Source: Croceicoccus sp.
GTDB lineage: Bacteria > Pseudomonadota > Alphaproteobacteria > Sphingomonadales > Sphingomonadaceae
Reading direction: 5' to 3'
NCBI GenBank assembly: GCA_029936705.1
Contig: JAPYSD010000041.1
Span: 1 to 12,658 of the forward strand
DNA length: 12,658 nucleotides
In this document: in pieces, positions 1 through 7,239 of the stretch
Position numbering within the stretch: position 1 is the stretch's first letter
Layout: each line of letters starts with the position of its first letter
The notes under the pieces: model-generated
The model's database searches: none
What the model was told of the DNA's origin: nothing
The model's input: the letters and a program-made list of their open reading frames with translations, nothing else
Program-made: the position numbers and the translations under genes

Positions 1-1668
<1,668 letters not shown>

Positions 1669-1678
1669 TGAAAATTCG

Positions 1679-1686
1679 TTCCTTTT
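1679..1686 (-). promoter_or_regulatory. Shine-Dalgarno for glmS
   Basis: AAAAGGAA on the minus strand, 10 bases before the glmS ATG. It lies inside the 24-base gap after the upstream 104-residue gene, so glmS can initiate on its own although it is almost certainly co-transcribed. Confidence 0.7.
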
Positions 1687-1692
1687 GCCCCG

Positions 1693-2007
1693 TCAGTGCG
1701 GGAAATGCGTGTCGACGAAATGCCGCGTGAATTCGCGCGGATCGGGCGGCGTGCCGCCATTCGCCTTCATGAACTTTATCGCGCCCTTGTCCCACACCTC
1801 GCGGATGGCGCGCGGCATGCCGGGGCGGAAATTCATGCGCTGCTCGACGATCGACTTCCAGTCGCCCTCCAGCCCATAGGCCTTGCGCAGCTTGGGCTCC
1901 ATGTCCTTCAGCGCCTGCTCTGCATCGGCGTGCATGCACCCGGTCGCGGCCAGCACATAGCTGTCGAGCAGCCGCAGGAACGGCTTGCCCGTGTAGCGGT
2001 CCGTCAC
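1693..2007 (-). CDS. Conserved-looking hypothetical protein (104 aa) between glmU and glmS
   Basis: I do not recognise a family for this protein. It begins VTDRYTGKPFLRLLDSYVL and ends in TRHFVDTHFPH. It is soluble, with no signal peptide or membrane segment and one Cys near residue 24 in ATGCMHADAEQAL. A central helical stretch (DMEPKLRKAYGLEGDWKSIV) is followed by a basic and aromatic C-terminal part (MPRAIREVWDKGAIKFMKANG). The GTG start overlaps the TGA stop of glmU (GTGA, 4 bases), which is the classic arrangement for translational coupling. The downstream glmS starts 24 bases after its stop. Coding is supported by this tight packing and by a balanced protein composition, unlike the Arg/Ala-rich readings of other frames. 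Its position suggests a role linked to amino-sugar synthesis, but that is inference from context only. Confidence 0.85.
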   Translation of the reverse strand: MTDRYTGKPFLRLLDSYVLAATGCMHADAEQALKDMEPKLRKAYGLEGDWKSIVEQRMNFRPGMPRAIREVWDKGAIKFMKANGGTPPDPREFTRHFVDTHFPH

Positions 2008-3365
2008 TTCGCTTCCTTCTGCTTCTTTTTCATCGCGTCGTGGAAGCGGTCGGCCCAGCCGGGCTTTACCAGCTGTTCGCCGCGCACCAGCCGAAGCTCG
2101 CCATCGCCGACGTCGCGGGTGACCGCGCTGCCGGCCGCGACGATCGCGTCGGCGCCGATCCGGACCGGGGCGATGAGGGCAGAGTTCGAGCCGATGAACG
2201 CGCGCTCGCCGATCTCGGTCCGGTGCTTGAAATAGCCGTCGTAGTTGCAGGTGATCGTGCCTGCCCCGATGTTCGCGCCCGCGCCTACCGTGGCATCGCC
2301 CAGGTAGGTGAGGTGATTGGCCTTGGCCCCCTCGCCCAGGGTGCTGTTCTTGACCTCGACGAAATTGCCGACCTTGGCGCCCTGTTCCAGCACCGCGCCG
2401 GGGCGCAGGCGGGCATAGGGTCCGACCTCGCAGCCCTCGCCGACGCTCGCGCCCTCCAGATGGCTGAAGGCGCGGATCCGGGCGTTGGCCGCGACCTTGA
2501 CGCCGGGGCCGAAGACGACATTGGGTTCGACCACCACGTCCTCTGCCAGCATCGTGTCCCAGCTGAAGAACACGGTTTCGGGCGCGCGCAATGTCACCCC
2601 GTCGTCCATCGCCTCCGCCCGGCGAAAGTCCTGCCACTGCGCCTCGGCATCGGCGAGCTCGGCGCGGCTGTTGATGCCCGCGACCTCGCCCGGCTCGTCG
2701 GTTTCGACCACGGCGCAGGCATCGCCGTCGGCGGTTGCCAGGTTGACGATGTCGGGCAGGTAGTATTCGCCCTGCGCGTTGTCGTTGCCCACGCGGTCCA
2801 GCAAGGCGAACAGCTCCTCGCCCCGGACCGCCATCACGCCCGAATTGCACAGGGTGCAGGCGCGCTCCTCGTCGCTCGCGTCCTTGTGCTCCACCATTTT
2901 CGCGATGCGGCCATCGCCGTCCGCGATGATGCGGCCATAGGTGCGGGTGTCGCCGGGGCGAAAGCCCAGCACCACGGCGGGCGGTGCGTCGCCGGCATGA
3001 AGCCGCCGCTGCATCGCCTGCATCGTGGCGCTGCGCAGGAAGGGCACGTCGCCGTACAGGATCAGCACGTCGCCCGCAAAATCCGCCAGCGCTTCGCGCG
3101 CCTGCAGCACCGCGTGGCCGGTGCCCAGCTGCCGGTCCTGCACCGCGAACTCGGCCTTGCCCTTCAGCGCGTCTTCAACCTGTTCGCGCAGATCGCCGGT
3201 GACGACGATGAAGCGCGACGGGTTCAGCGCGGTGGCGCTGGCCATCAGGTGCTCTATCATCGGGCGGCCCGCGATGGGGTGCAGCACCTTGTGCAGCGCG
3301 CTTTTCATGCGCGTTCCCTTGCCCGCGGCAAGGATGATGACGGCAAGCTCTTTCGTTTCTGTCAC
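2004..3365 (-). CDS. glmU: Bifunctional UDP-GlcNAc pyrophosphorylase / glucosamine-1-phosphate N-acetyltransferase
   Basis: GlmU acetylates glucosamine-1-phosphate with acetyl-CoA and then uridylates the product to UDP-GlcNAc, in the cytoplasm. The GTG start at 3365 gives 453 residues (E. coli has 456). The N-terminal uridylyltransferase domain opens with LAAGKGTRMKS (residues 12-22), the nucleotide-binding G-x-G-T-R loop, followed by QLGTGHAV and LYGDVPFL. The C-terminal half is a left-handed beta-helix of hexapeptide repeats, with the acetyltransferase signature NHLTYLGDA (His351, equivalent to the E. coli catalytic His363), GAGTITCNYDG and FIGSNSALIAPV. The lysine-rich tail KKKQKEAK ends in a TGA that overlaps the next gene. 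The reading frame is open far upstream over gph on the other strand, but only the GTG places the start directly before the conserved strand. A weak GGGA precedes it. It is divergent from gph across 96 bases. Confidence 0.97.
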   Translation of the reverse strand: MTETKELAVIILAAGKGTRMKSALHKVLHPIAGRPMIEHLMASATALNPSRFIVVTGDLREQVEDALKGKAEFAVQDRQLGTGHAVLQAREALADFAGDVLILYGDVPFLRSATMQAMQRRLHAGDAPPAVVLGFRPGDTRTYGRIIADGDGRIAKMVEHKDASDEERACTLCNSGVMAVRGEELFALLDRVGNDNAQGEYYLPDIVNLATADGDACAVVETDEPGEVAGINSRAELADAEAQWQDFRRAEAMDDGVTLRAPETVFFSWDTMLAEDVVVEPNVVFGPGVKVAANARIRAFSHLEGASVGEGCEVGPYARLRPGAVLEQGAKVGNFVEVKNSTLGEGAKANHLTYLGDATVGAGANIGAGTITCNYDGYFKHRTEIGERAFIGSNSALIAPVRIGADAIVAAGSAVTRDVGDGELRLVRGEQLVKPGWADRFHDAMKKKQKEAK

Positions 3366-3408
3366 GGCGGTCCCGGTAATTCGATGGGCGGTAGGTTCGC
3401 GGGCAGGC

Positions 3409-3437
3409 TTGCCAGCAAATGGTTGCGGTTTCCATAT
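3409..3437 (+). promoter_or_regulatory. Candidate promoter for gph (TTGCCA - 17 - CCATAT)
   Basis: TTGCCA (3409-3414) and CCATAT (3432-3437) are 17 bases apart in the glmU/gph divergent gap. The pair resembles the alphaproteobacterial CTTGAC/CTATAT pattern. Transcription would begin near 3444, so an mRNA using the ATG at 3447 would be almost leaderless and one using 3462 would have a leader of about 18 bases. The -10 match to the E. coli consensus is poor, so this is tentative. Confidence 0.35.
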
Positions 3438-3461
3438 GTGCAAGGCATGCGCACACAGGCA

Positions 3462-4145
3462 ATGTCCGAACGCGCCAACCCTGCCATCCGTTTCGCCGTC
3501 GTCGGTTTCGACCTCGACGGCACGCTGCTCGATACCGCTCCCGATATCGCGCTGGCCCTGAACCACGCCTTGCAGACGGCGGGCCGGCCCGCGCTGCCGC
3601 TGGACGAGGTGCGCCCGATGATCGGCGGCGGGGCCAAGAAACTGCTGGCCAAGGCGCTGGGCGGCGGAGACCGCGTGCCTTCGGACGAGCTGGACCCGCT
3701 CTACCAGGTGCTGCTCGACCATTACCGCGCGCATATCGCGGTGGAGACGCGCGCCTTCGACGGGCTGGACCGCGCACTGGACGCGCTGGCAGGGCGCGGC
3801 ATCCGGCTGGGCGTCGCGACCAACAAGCTGGAGGACCTGGCCGTGCGCCTGCTGCAGCAGATGGGATTGGCAGGCCGGTTCGACTGCATCGTCGGCGGCG
3901 ATACGCTGGGCACCGACCGGGCGAAGCCAAGGCCCGACATGCTGCATCACCTGGCGGAGCGTTGCGGCGGCGGCGCCATGGCGTTCGTTGGCGATTCGGC
4001 CTTTGATGTCAGGGCAGCGCAAGCGGCGAACATGCCCGCCATCGCGGTCAGCTTCGGCTATCCGGGAATGCCGGTCGAGGAACTGGGCGCGGACCGGGTC
4101 ATCGACAGCTACGACGAACTGTTGCCCGCACTCGCAGCATTATAG
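3462..4145 (+). CDS. gph: HAD-family hydrolase, phosphoglycolate phosphatase-like
   Basis: Likely a phosphoglycolate phosphatase, which removes 2-phosphoglycolate produced by DNA repair or oxygenation side reactions. All four HAD motifs are visible: FDLDGTLLDT (nucleophile Asp17, acid/base Asp19), ATNK (Thr120), KPRPD (Lys155) and GDSAFDVRAA (Asp178, Asp182). The cap lies between motifs I and II, the class I layout, with MIGGGAKKLL typical of Gph. The length of 227 residues is normal. The start is uncertain: ATG 3462 (MSERANP...) and ATG 3447, five codons earlier, are both possible, and neither has a well-spaced Shine-Dalgarno. It is divergent from glmU and convergent with tspO. Gph is the best subfamily guess; related HAD enzymes acting on other small phosphates (pyrophosphatase PpaX, for example) share these motifs, so the substrate is less certain than the fold. 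Confidence 0.92.
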   Translation: MSERANPAIRFAVVGFDLDGTLLDTAPDIALALNHALQTAGRPALPLDEVRPMIGGGAKKLLAKALGGGDRVPSDELDPLYQVLLDHYRAHIAVETRAFDGLDRALDALAGRGIRLGVATNKLEDLAVRLLQQMGLAGRFDCIVGGDTLGTDRAKPRPDMLHHLAERCGGGAMAFVGDSAFDVRAAQAANMPAIAVSFGYPGMPVEELGADRVIDSYDELLPALAAL

Positions 4146-4159
4146 CAGTCCGGTTGACA

Positions 4160-4191
4160 CAGGCGACACGTCCTACAACGGCTGTCACCTG
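4160..4191. repeat. Inverted repeat in gph/tspO spacer
   Basis: CAGGCGACA (4160-4168) and TGTCACCTG (4183-4191) form a 9-base dyad with one mismatch around a 14-base loop. It lies 15 bases after the gph stop. It could be a terminator stem without a U-tract or an operator-type dyad. Confidence 0.4.
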
Positions 4192-4196
4192 CCCCG

Positions 4197-4218
4197 AACC
4201 CGCGGAAATAGGCGGGTT
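4197..4218. terminator. Possible bidirectional terminator hairpin between gph and tspO
   Basis: AACCCGC (4197-4203) and GCGGGTT (4212-4218) form a perfect 7-base stem with an 8-base loop, followed by only a short TTTC on the plus strand. The location between convergent genes fits termination. The missing U-tract makes intrinsic termination weak. Confidence 0.35.
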
Positions 4219-4277
4219 TCGCGCCTTAGGTTGACACCATGGGGTACGGCGAGAAATTCACGTATGCAAAGAGCCTG

Positions 4278-4321
4278 CACGCCGGAACGCGCGCCCGATG
4301 CCATGGCACCGGCGCGGCGTG
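4278..4321. repeat. Nested dyad symmetry downstream of tspO
   Basis: CACGCCG (4278-4284) pairs with CGGCGTG (4315-4321). A 10-base perfect palindrome, TGCCATGGCA (4299-4308), lies between the arms. It begins 26 bases downstream of the tspO stop and could form a cruciform or terminator structure. No known repeat family is recognised. Confidence 0.3.
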
Positions 4322-4346
4322 TAGGACAGCGCAATCGGTGGGTGCG

Positions 4347-4832
4347 TCAGCCCGGCTGGCGGCGTGCGAAGGGGCCGTTCAGGCGGACGATGGTCCAGTT
4401 GAGGATGGCGGCGAAGCTGACCCAGGCGAGATAGGGGACGATCAGCCAGCTGGCGAGGACCGACCAGTCGCGCAGGAACACGCAGAGCGAGAGGACCGAG
4501 AGCCACAGGAAGGGCACCTCGATCAAGGCCCAGTCGGGGCGGCGCAGGTTGAAGAACAGCGGGGACCACAGGAAATGGCACACCCCGTTGACGAGGTAGA
4601 GCGCGATCAGCAGGGCCGTCTGCCCGCTGGCCGCCGCGGCGTCCCAGCTGAGCACGAAGGCCCATGCGGCCAGCCCCAGGATCACCGTCCAGGCCGGGCC
4701 GAACAGCCAGTCGGGCGGCTGCCAGCTGGGCTTGTTCAAGGCGCGGTACCATTCGCCGATGGTCGTCAGCAGCCCGCCGCCGATCAGGAGGACCAGCGCC
4801 CAGATGACGGCGAACGAGATCGGAAAGGCCAT
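4347..4832 (-). CDS. tspO: TspO/MBR family membrane protein (tryptophan-rich sensory protein)
   Basis: TspO proteins are five-helix membrane proteins that bind tetrapyrroles and other hydrophobic ligands. In Rhodobacter the homologue (CrtK) modulates photopigment gene expression in response to oxygen. This 161-residue protein has the family length and hallmarks: helix 1 MAFPISFAVIWALVLLIGG, then LNKPSWQPPDWLFGPAWTV (the Trp/Pro-rich loop), VNGVCHFLWSPLFFNLRRPD between helices 2 and 4, and PYLAWVSFAAILNWTIVRLN at the end. Five hydrophobic segments can be traced. The ATG at 4832 starts directly before helix 1, and I see no clear Shine-Dalgarno. A good candidate promoter lies only 5 bases upstream, so the message may be leaderless. 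It is divergent from a GNAT gene and convergent with gph. The ligand cannot be read from the sequence. Confidence 0.95.
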   Translation of the reverse strand: MAFPISFAVIWALVLLIGGGLLTTIGEWYRALNKPSWQPPDWLFGPAWTVILGLAAWAFVLSWDAAAASGQTALLIALYLVNGVCHFLWSPLFFNLRRPDWALIEVPFLWLSVLSLCVFLRDWSVLASWLIVPYLAWVSFAAILNWTIVRLNGPFARRQPG

Positions 4833-4837
4833 GCCCG

Positions 4838-4866
4838 GTCATAGGCCGAAGCGATCCCGCTGGCAA
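4838..4866 (-). promoter_or_regulatory. Candidate tspO promoter (TTGCCA - 17 - TATGAC), leaderless arrangement
   Basis: On the minus strand TTGCCA (4866-4861, 5 of 6 to TTGACA) is followed after exactly 17 bases by TATGAC (4843-4838, 4 of 6 to TATAAT). Only 5 bases separate the -10 from the tspO ATG, placing transcription initiation at or within the start codon. Confidence 0.45.
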
Positions 4867-4874
4867 ACGCTGGC
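4858..4874. repeat. CGCTGGC direct repeat with 10-base period, overlapping tspO -35
   Basis: CGCTGGC at 4858-4864 recurs at 4868-4874, separated by AAA, so the copies are one helical turn apart. The repeat covers the candidate tspO -35 hexamer (4861-4866), a position suited to a regulator binding the same DNA face. No regulator is identified. Confidence 0.35.
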
Positions 4875-4961
4875 GCAGGCTGTCGCTGCCGGATTGCACT
4901 GGATCGCGGCGGGGCGGCGTCTTACTGCCGGTGGGTCAGACCGCATGGGGGCCAATGCCGC

Positions 4962-5369
4962 ATGGAATACGCATACCGGCAGGAAACGATTCTCGCCGCC
5001 GAATTCGCCGCGATCCTGGAACGCTCGGGACTGGCGGCCAGGCGTCCGTCGGGCGATCACGCGCGGCTGCAGCGGATGATCGACCAGGCCGATCTGATCG
5101 TGACCGCGCGGACGGGCGATACCGGGTTGCTGGTCGGCATCGCGCGGTCGCTGACCGACTGGTCCTATGCCACCTATCTTTCCGACCTGGCCGTCGATGC
5201 GGCGCACCAGCGCAAGGGCATCGGCCAGAGGCTGATCGAGGAGACGCGCCGGATCGCGGGCGAGGAAACCGCCCTGCTGCTGATCGCGGCGCCCGATGCG
5301 GAGCGCTATTACGACGGGATCGGCATGCCGCGCAGCGACCGCGCCTTCCTCTATCCCCGGGCGCGCTAG
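4962..5369 (+). CDS. GNAT family N-acetyltransferase
   Basis: A 135-residue single-domain GNAT protein, which would transfer an acetyl group from acetyl-CoA to an amine. The acetyl-CoA binding motif A is clear: YLSDLAVDAAHQRKGIGQRL (residues 72-91), with QRKGIG at 83-88 as the pyrophosphate loop. The C-terminal AAPDAERYYDGIGM matches the motif B region (Y-Y-x-x-x-G-M/F), with the usual aromatic residues. The N-terminus, ETILAAEFAAILERSGLAARRP, is the helical substrate-side part. The start ATG at 4962 has a G-run (4947-4951) about 10 bases upstream; an ATG at 4955 is out of frame. It is divergent from tspO by 129 bases, and its TAG stop is shared head-on with the DUF2794 gene. The substrate is unknown; sequence alone does not tell a small-molecule from a protein acetylase. 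Confidence 0.92.
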   Translation: MEYAYRQETILAAEFAAILERSGLAARRPSGDHARLQRMIDQADLIVTARTGDTGLLVGIARSLTDWSYATYLSDLAVDAAHQRKGIGQRLIEETRRIAGEETALLLIAAPDAERYYDGIGMPRSDRAFLYPRAR

Positions 5370-5716
5370 TCCTCGACCACCTTGAGCAGGCGGCGTTCGA
5401 GCAGCGAGAGCACGCCCGCGAGGTCGTGGCCGCGTTTCAGCACCTGCCCCGCCTCGCCGAACAGGGTCCACATGCCTTGGCGGTTTCGCAGCGCAGGACA
5501 TTTCTCAATCCGGACCTGCGGGCGTTCGGCGGCGCGGCGAAAGGCGGAGAAGCTGGCGGCGTCCTTGCCGAAATCCATCGCGTAATCGCGCCACTGGCCC
5601 GCCGCGACCATGCGGCCATAAAGGTCGAGAATGCGGTTCAGTTCAAGCCGGTCGAAGCCGATCTGCTGCACCGCCGAGCGGCCCGAACGGTGCGGAAGGG
5701 GGACGACATTGTTCAC
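5366..5716 (-). CDS. DUF2794 family protein
   Basis: A conserved alphaproteobacterial protein of unknown function. I recognise the family pattern FDRLELNRILDLYGRMVAAGQWRDYAMDF (residues about 21-49), then FSAFRRAAERPQVRIEKCP and RQGMWTLFGEAGQVLKRGHDL. Length (116 residues) is normal, and there is no signal peptide or membrane segment. The GTG start at 5716 is fixed by a strong Shine-Dalgarno, GGAAAGGG, six bases upstream. It follows cysE after 37 bases on the same strand and is probably co-transcribed with it. Its TAG stop (5368-5366) and the TAG of the opposite GNAT gene (5367-5369) are the two strands of one CTAG, so no terminator separates the converging genes. The family assignment is confident; no function can be given. 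Confidence 0.93.
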   Translation of the reverse strand: MNNVVPLPHRSGRSAVQQIGFDRLELNRILDLYGRMVAAGQWRDYAMDFGKDAASFSAFRRAAERPQVRIEKCPALRNRQGMWTLFGEAGQVLKRGHDLAGVLSLLERRLLKVVED

Positions 5717-5722
5717 ACCGCG

Positions 5723-5730
5723 CCCTTTCC
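5723..5730 (-). promoter_or_regulatory. Shine-Dalgarno deciding the GTG start of the DUF2794 gene
   Basis: GGAAAGGG on the minus strand lies 6 bases before GTG 5716-5714. No ATG with comparable support is nearby, so this site argues for the GTG start. Confidence 0.65.
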
Positions 5731-5753
5731 GAAGAGACGCATTACCGGCTCAC

Positions 5754-6527
5754 TCATCCGTTGCCGACCTCGTCATGGCGTTCGTCATGGCCGGGTTCTG
5801 TCCGGTATTCGTGCAGCCCGCGCTCGCTTGCCGGCGCGCCCTTGCGCGGCATCGGCAGCGGCCCCTGCCCCTCGGCCGCGCGCAGGCGGTCGATCTCGGC
5901 CTTGAGCGCGGCGATCTGTTCTTCCAGCTCGTCCACGCGGGGCATCACGGGTTCGCACGGGTCCTTGCACGGCGTGCCATAGGGCATGAACTGCCGCTGG
6001 TAGGTTTCCGCCGCCACCAGCGTCGAGCGGGCCTTCTGCCCGATCATGGTCGCGCCTTCGGGCACATCCTCGATCACAACGGCCGCCGCGCCAATGCGCG
6101 CGCGCTGCCCGATGGTGACGGGGCCGATGATCTGCGCGCCCGACCCGACGATCACCCCGTCGAGCAGCGTGGGGTGCCGCTTGCCCGGAATGCCGTTGGT
6201 GGGATTGGTGCCGCCCAGCGTGACACATTGATAGATCGTGACATTGTCGCCGATCTCCGCCGTTTCACCGATGACGGAAAAGCCGTGGTCGATGAAGAAA
6301 TTGCGCCCGATCCGCGCACCCGGGTGGATGTCGATCGCGGTCAGGAAGCGCGCGGTATGGTTCACCATGCGGGCCAGGAAGAACATGCCCCCGCCGTACA
6401 GCCAGTGCGCGATGCGGTGCATGCCAAGCGCGAGGACACCGGGATAGAGCAGCACTTCCCAGCGCGAGCGGGGCGAGGGATCGCGGTCCGCCACGGAATC
6501 GAGATAGGCGATCAGCCGTTCAAACAT
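5754..6527 (-). CDS. cysE: Serine O-acetyltransferase (CysE/EpsC type)
   Basis: CysE acetylates serine with acetyl-CoA to give O-acetylserine, the entry to cysteine synthesis. The protein has 257 residues: a short helical N-terminal part (to about 60), then hexapeptide-repeat beta-helix from TAIDIHPGARIG (about 63) to about 165. The expected catalytic residues are visible: Asp66 and His81 (IDIHPGA, FIDHGFSVIGETA) and His118 (GKRHPTL), with QCVTLGGT between them. The N-terminal domain is shorter than in E. coli CysE, as in EpsC-type enzymes. Beyond the catalytic fold there is a tail with two Cys (187, 191), a heptad-like helix RVDELEEQIAALKAEIDRLR (197-216) and a disordered charged end. The ATG at 6527 is preceded by a candidate promoter only 6 bases away. 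The gene lies downstream of hdaA (57-base gap) and upstream of DUF2794 (37 bases). Confidence 0.95.
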   Translation of the reverse strand: MFERLIAYLDSVADRDPSPRSRWEVLLYPGVLALGMHRIAHWLYGGGMFFLARMVNHTARFLTAIDIHPGARIGRNFFIDHGFSVIGETAEIGDNVTIYQCVTLGGTNPTNGIPGKRHPTLLDGVIVGSGAQIIGPVTIGQRARIGAAAVVIEDVPEGATMIGQKARSTLVAAETYQRQFMPYGTPCKDPCEPVMPRVDELEEQIAALKAEIDRLRAAEGQGPLPMPRKGAPASERGLHEYRTEPGHDERHDEVGNG

Positions 6528-6533
6528 CGCTTC

Positions 6534-6562
6534 ATTCTCGCACTTGCCGCGCCCTATCGCAA
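6534..6562 (-). promoter_or_regulatory. Candidate cysE promoter (TTGCGA - 17 - GAGAAT)
   Basis: On the minus strand TTGCGA (6562-6557) and GAGAAT (6539-6534) are separated by 17 bases; each matches 4 of 6 consensus positions. The -10 ends 6 bases before the cysE ATG, so transcription would start at about the initiation codon. This would allow cysE expression independent of hdaA read-through. Confidence 0.4.
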
Positions 6563-6584
6563 GAAGGGCCTGTTTCGCCGGGGG

Positions 6585-7229
6585 TCAGAGCAGGTCGCCC
6601 TGCTCGCCCATGCCGCTGCCGCCGAGGTTGTCCAGCGCCTCGCGCCAGACGGCCAGGGTTGCGGGGATCTTGCGTTCGAGGCCGATGCGGTCGATTTCCG
6701 CGACCAGCGCCTCTATCCCTGCAAAGCTGCGCGGTGCGCGCGGTACGAGATAGGTGGTGGCCCCGTCGGCCAATGCAAGTCCGCGCGCCTCGGCATGGGC
6801 CTCGATCAGCCCCTCGACCATCGCGTCGCCGGGCGCATCGATGCGCAGGTTCAGCGCCGCCCCCAGCCGCGAGCCGAGGTCGGGGAGCGCGACCTGCCAG
6901 CTGGCGGGAACGGGCGGGCCCACGATCAGCAGCGGGCGGCGCCCTTCCTGCGCGCGGTTCCAGCGGTGGAAGATCGCGTCCTCGTCCAGCGCTTGCGCGT
7001 CGTCGATCGCATCGCCCAGGCCGCTTTCGGCAAACCAGCGCGCGATCAGCGACTTGCCGGAGCGCGGTTCGCCCCACAGCAGCGCGGTGCGGAACGGCCA
7101 GCTGTCCGCGTGGCGGCAGGCTTCGAGCACGCCTTCGTTCGCGGGGGCGACGACGATGCGCGCCGTGCCGCCCTGCCGGGTCAGCGGCAGGGGAATCTGC
7201 CGGGCGAAAGGCTTGCCGGTCGAAGGCAT
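6585..7229 (-). CDS. hdaA: DnaA regulatory inactivator HdaA
   Basis: Hda proteins bind the DNA-loaded sliding clamp and stimulate hydrolysis of DnaA-ATP, preventing over-initiation. The 214-residue protein carries an N-terminal clamp-binding motif QIPLPL (residues 11-16) and a Walker A GEPRSGKS (53-60). A Walker B-like AIDDA follows (74-78), then LLIVGPPVPASW and LPDLGSRLGAALNLRIDAP in the sensor I/box VII region, and PRAPRSFAGIEALVAEID near the C-terminus. It has the AAA+ DnaA-like core without the DnaA DNA-binding domain, as expected for HdaA. The ATG at 7229 puts the clamp motif at the N-terminus; longer readings from upstream lack support and would overlap the DUF2066 gene. It lies 10 bases downstream of that gene and is very probably in its operon. 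Confidence 0.93.
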   Translation of the reverse strand: MPSTGKPFARQIPLPLTRQGGTARIVVAPANEGVLEACRHADSWPFRTALLWGEPRSGKSLIARWFAESGLGDAIDDAQALDEDAIFHRWNRAQEGRRPLLIVGPPVPASWQVALPDLGSRLGAALNLRIDAPGDAMVEGLIEAHAEARGLALADGATTYLVPRAPRSFAGIEALVAEIDRIGLERKIPATLAVWREALDNLGGSGMGEQGDLL

Positions 7230-7239
7230 GGCCGCCCGC

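Noticed and set aside
1669..1692. glmS ribozyme
   Set aside because: Only 24 bases separate glmS from the preceding gene; the ribozyme needs well over 100 bases.
2040..3461. Extension of the gph frame upstream across glmU
   Set aside because: The frame is open, but this part is the antisense of glmU and has no homology features. Only the part from 3447 or 3462 reads as a HAD protein.
3366..4022. Upstream extension of the glmU frame over gph
   Set aside because: It is antisense to a clear HAD gene, and GlmU homologues begin right at the chosen GTG.
4231..4259. TTGACA promoter (4231-4236) for a spacer small RNA
   Set aside because: The hexamer is perfect, but the sequence 17 bases on (AAATTC) matches the -10 at only about two positions, and no U-tract terminator follows.
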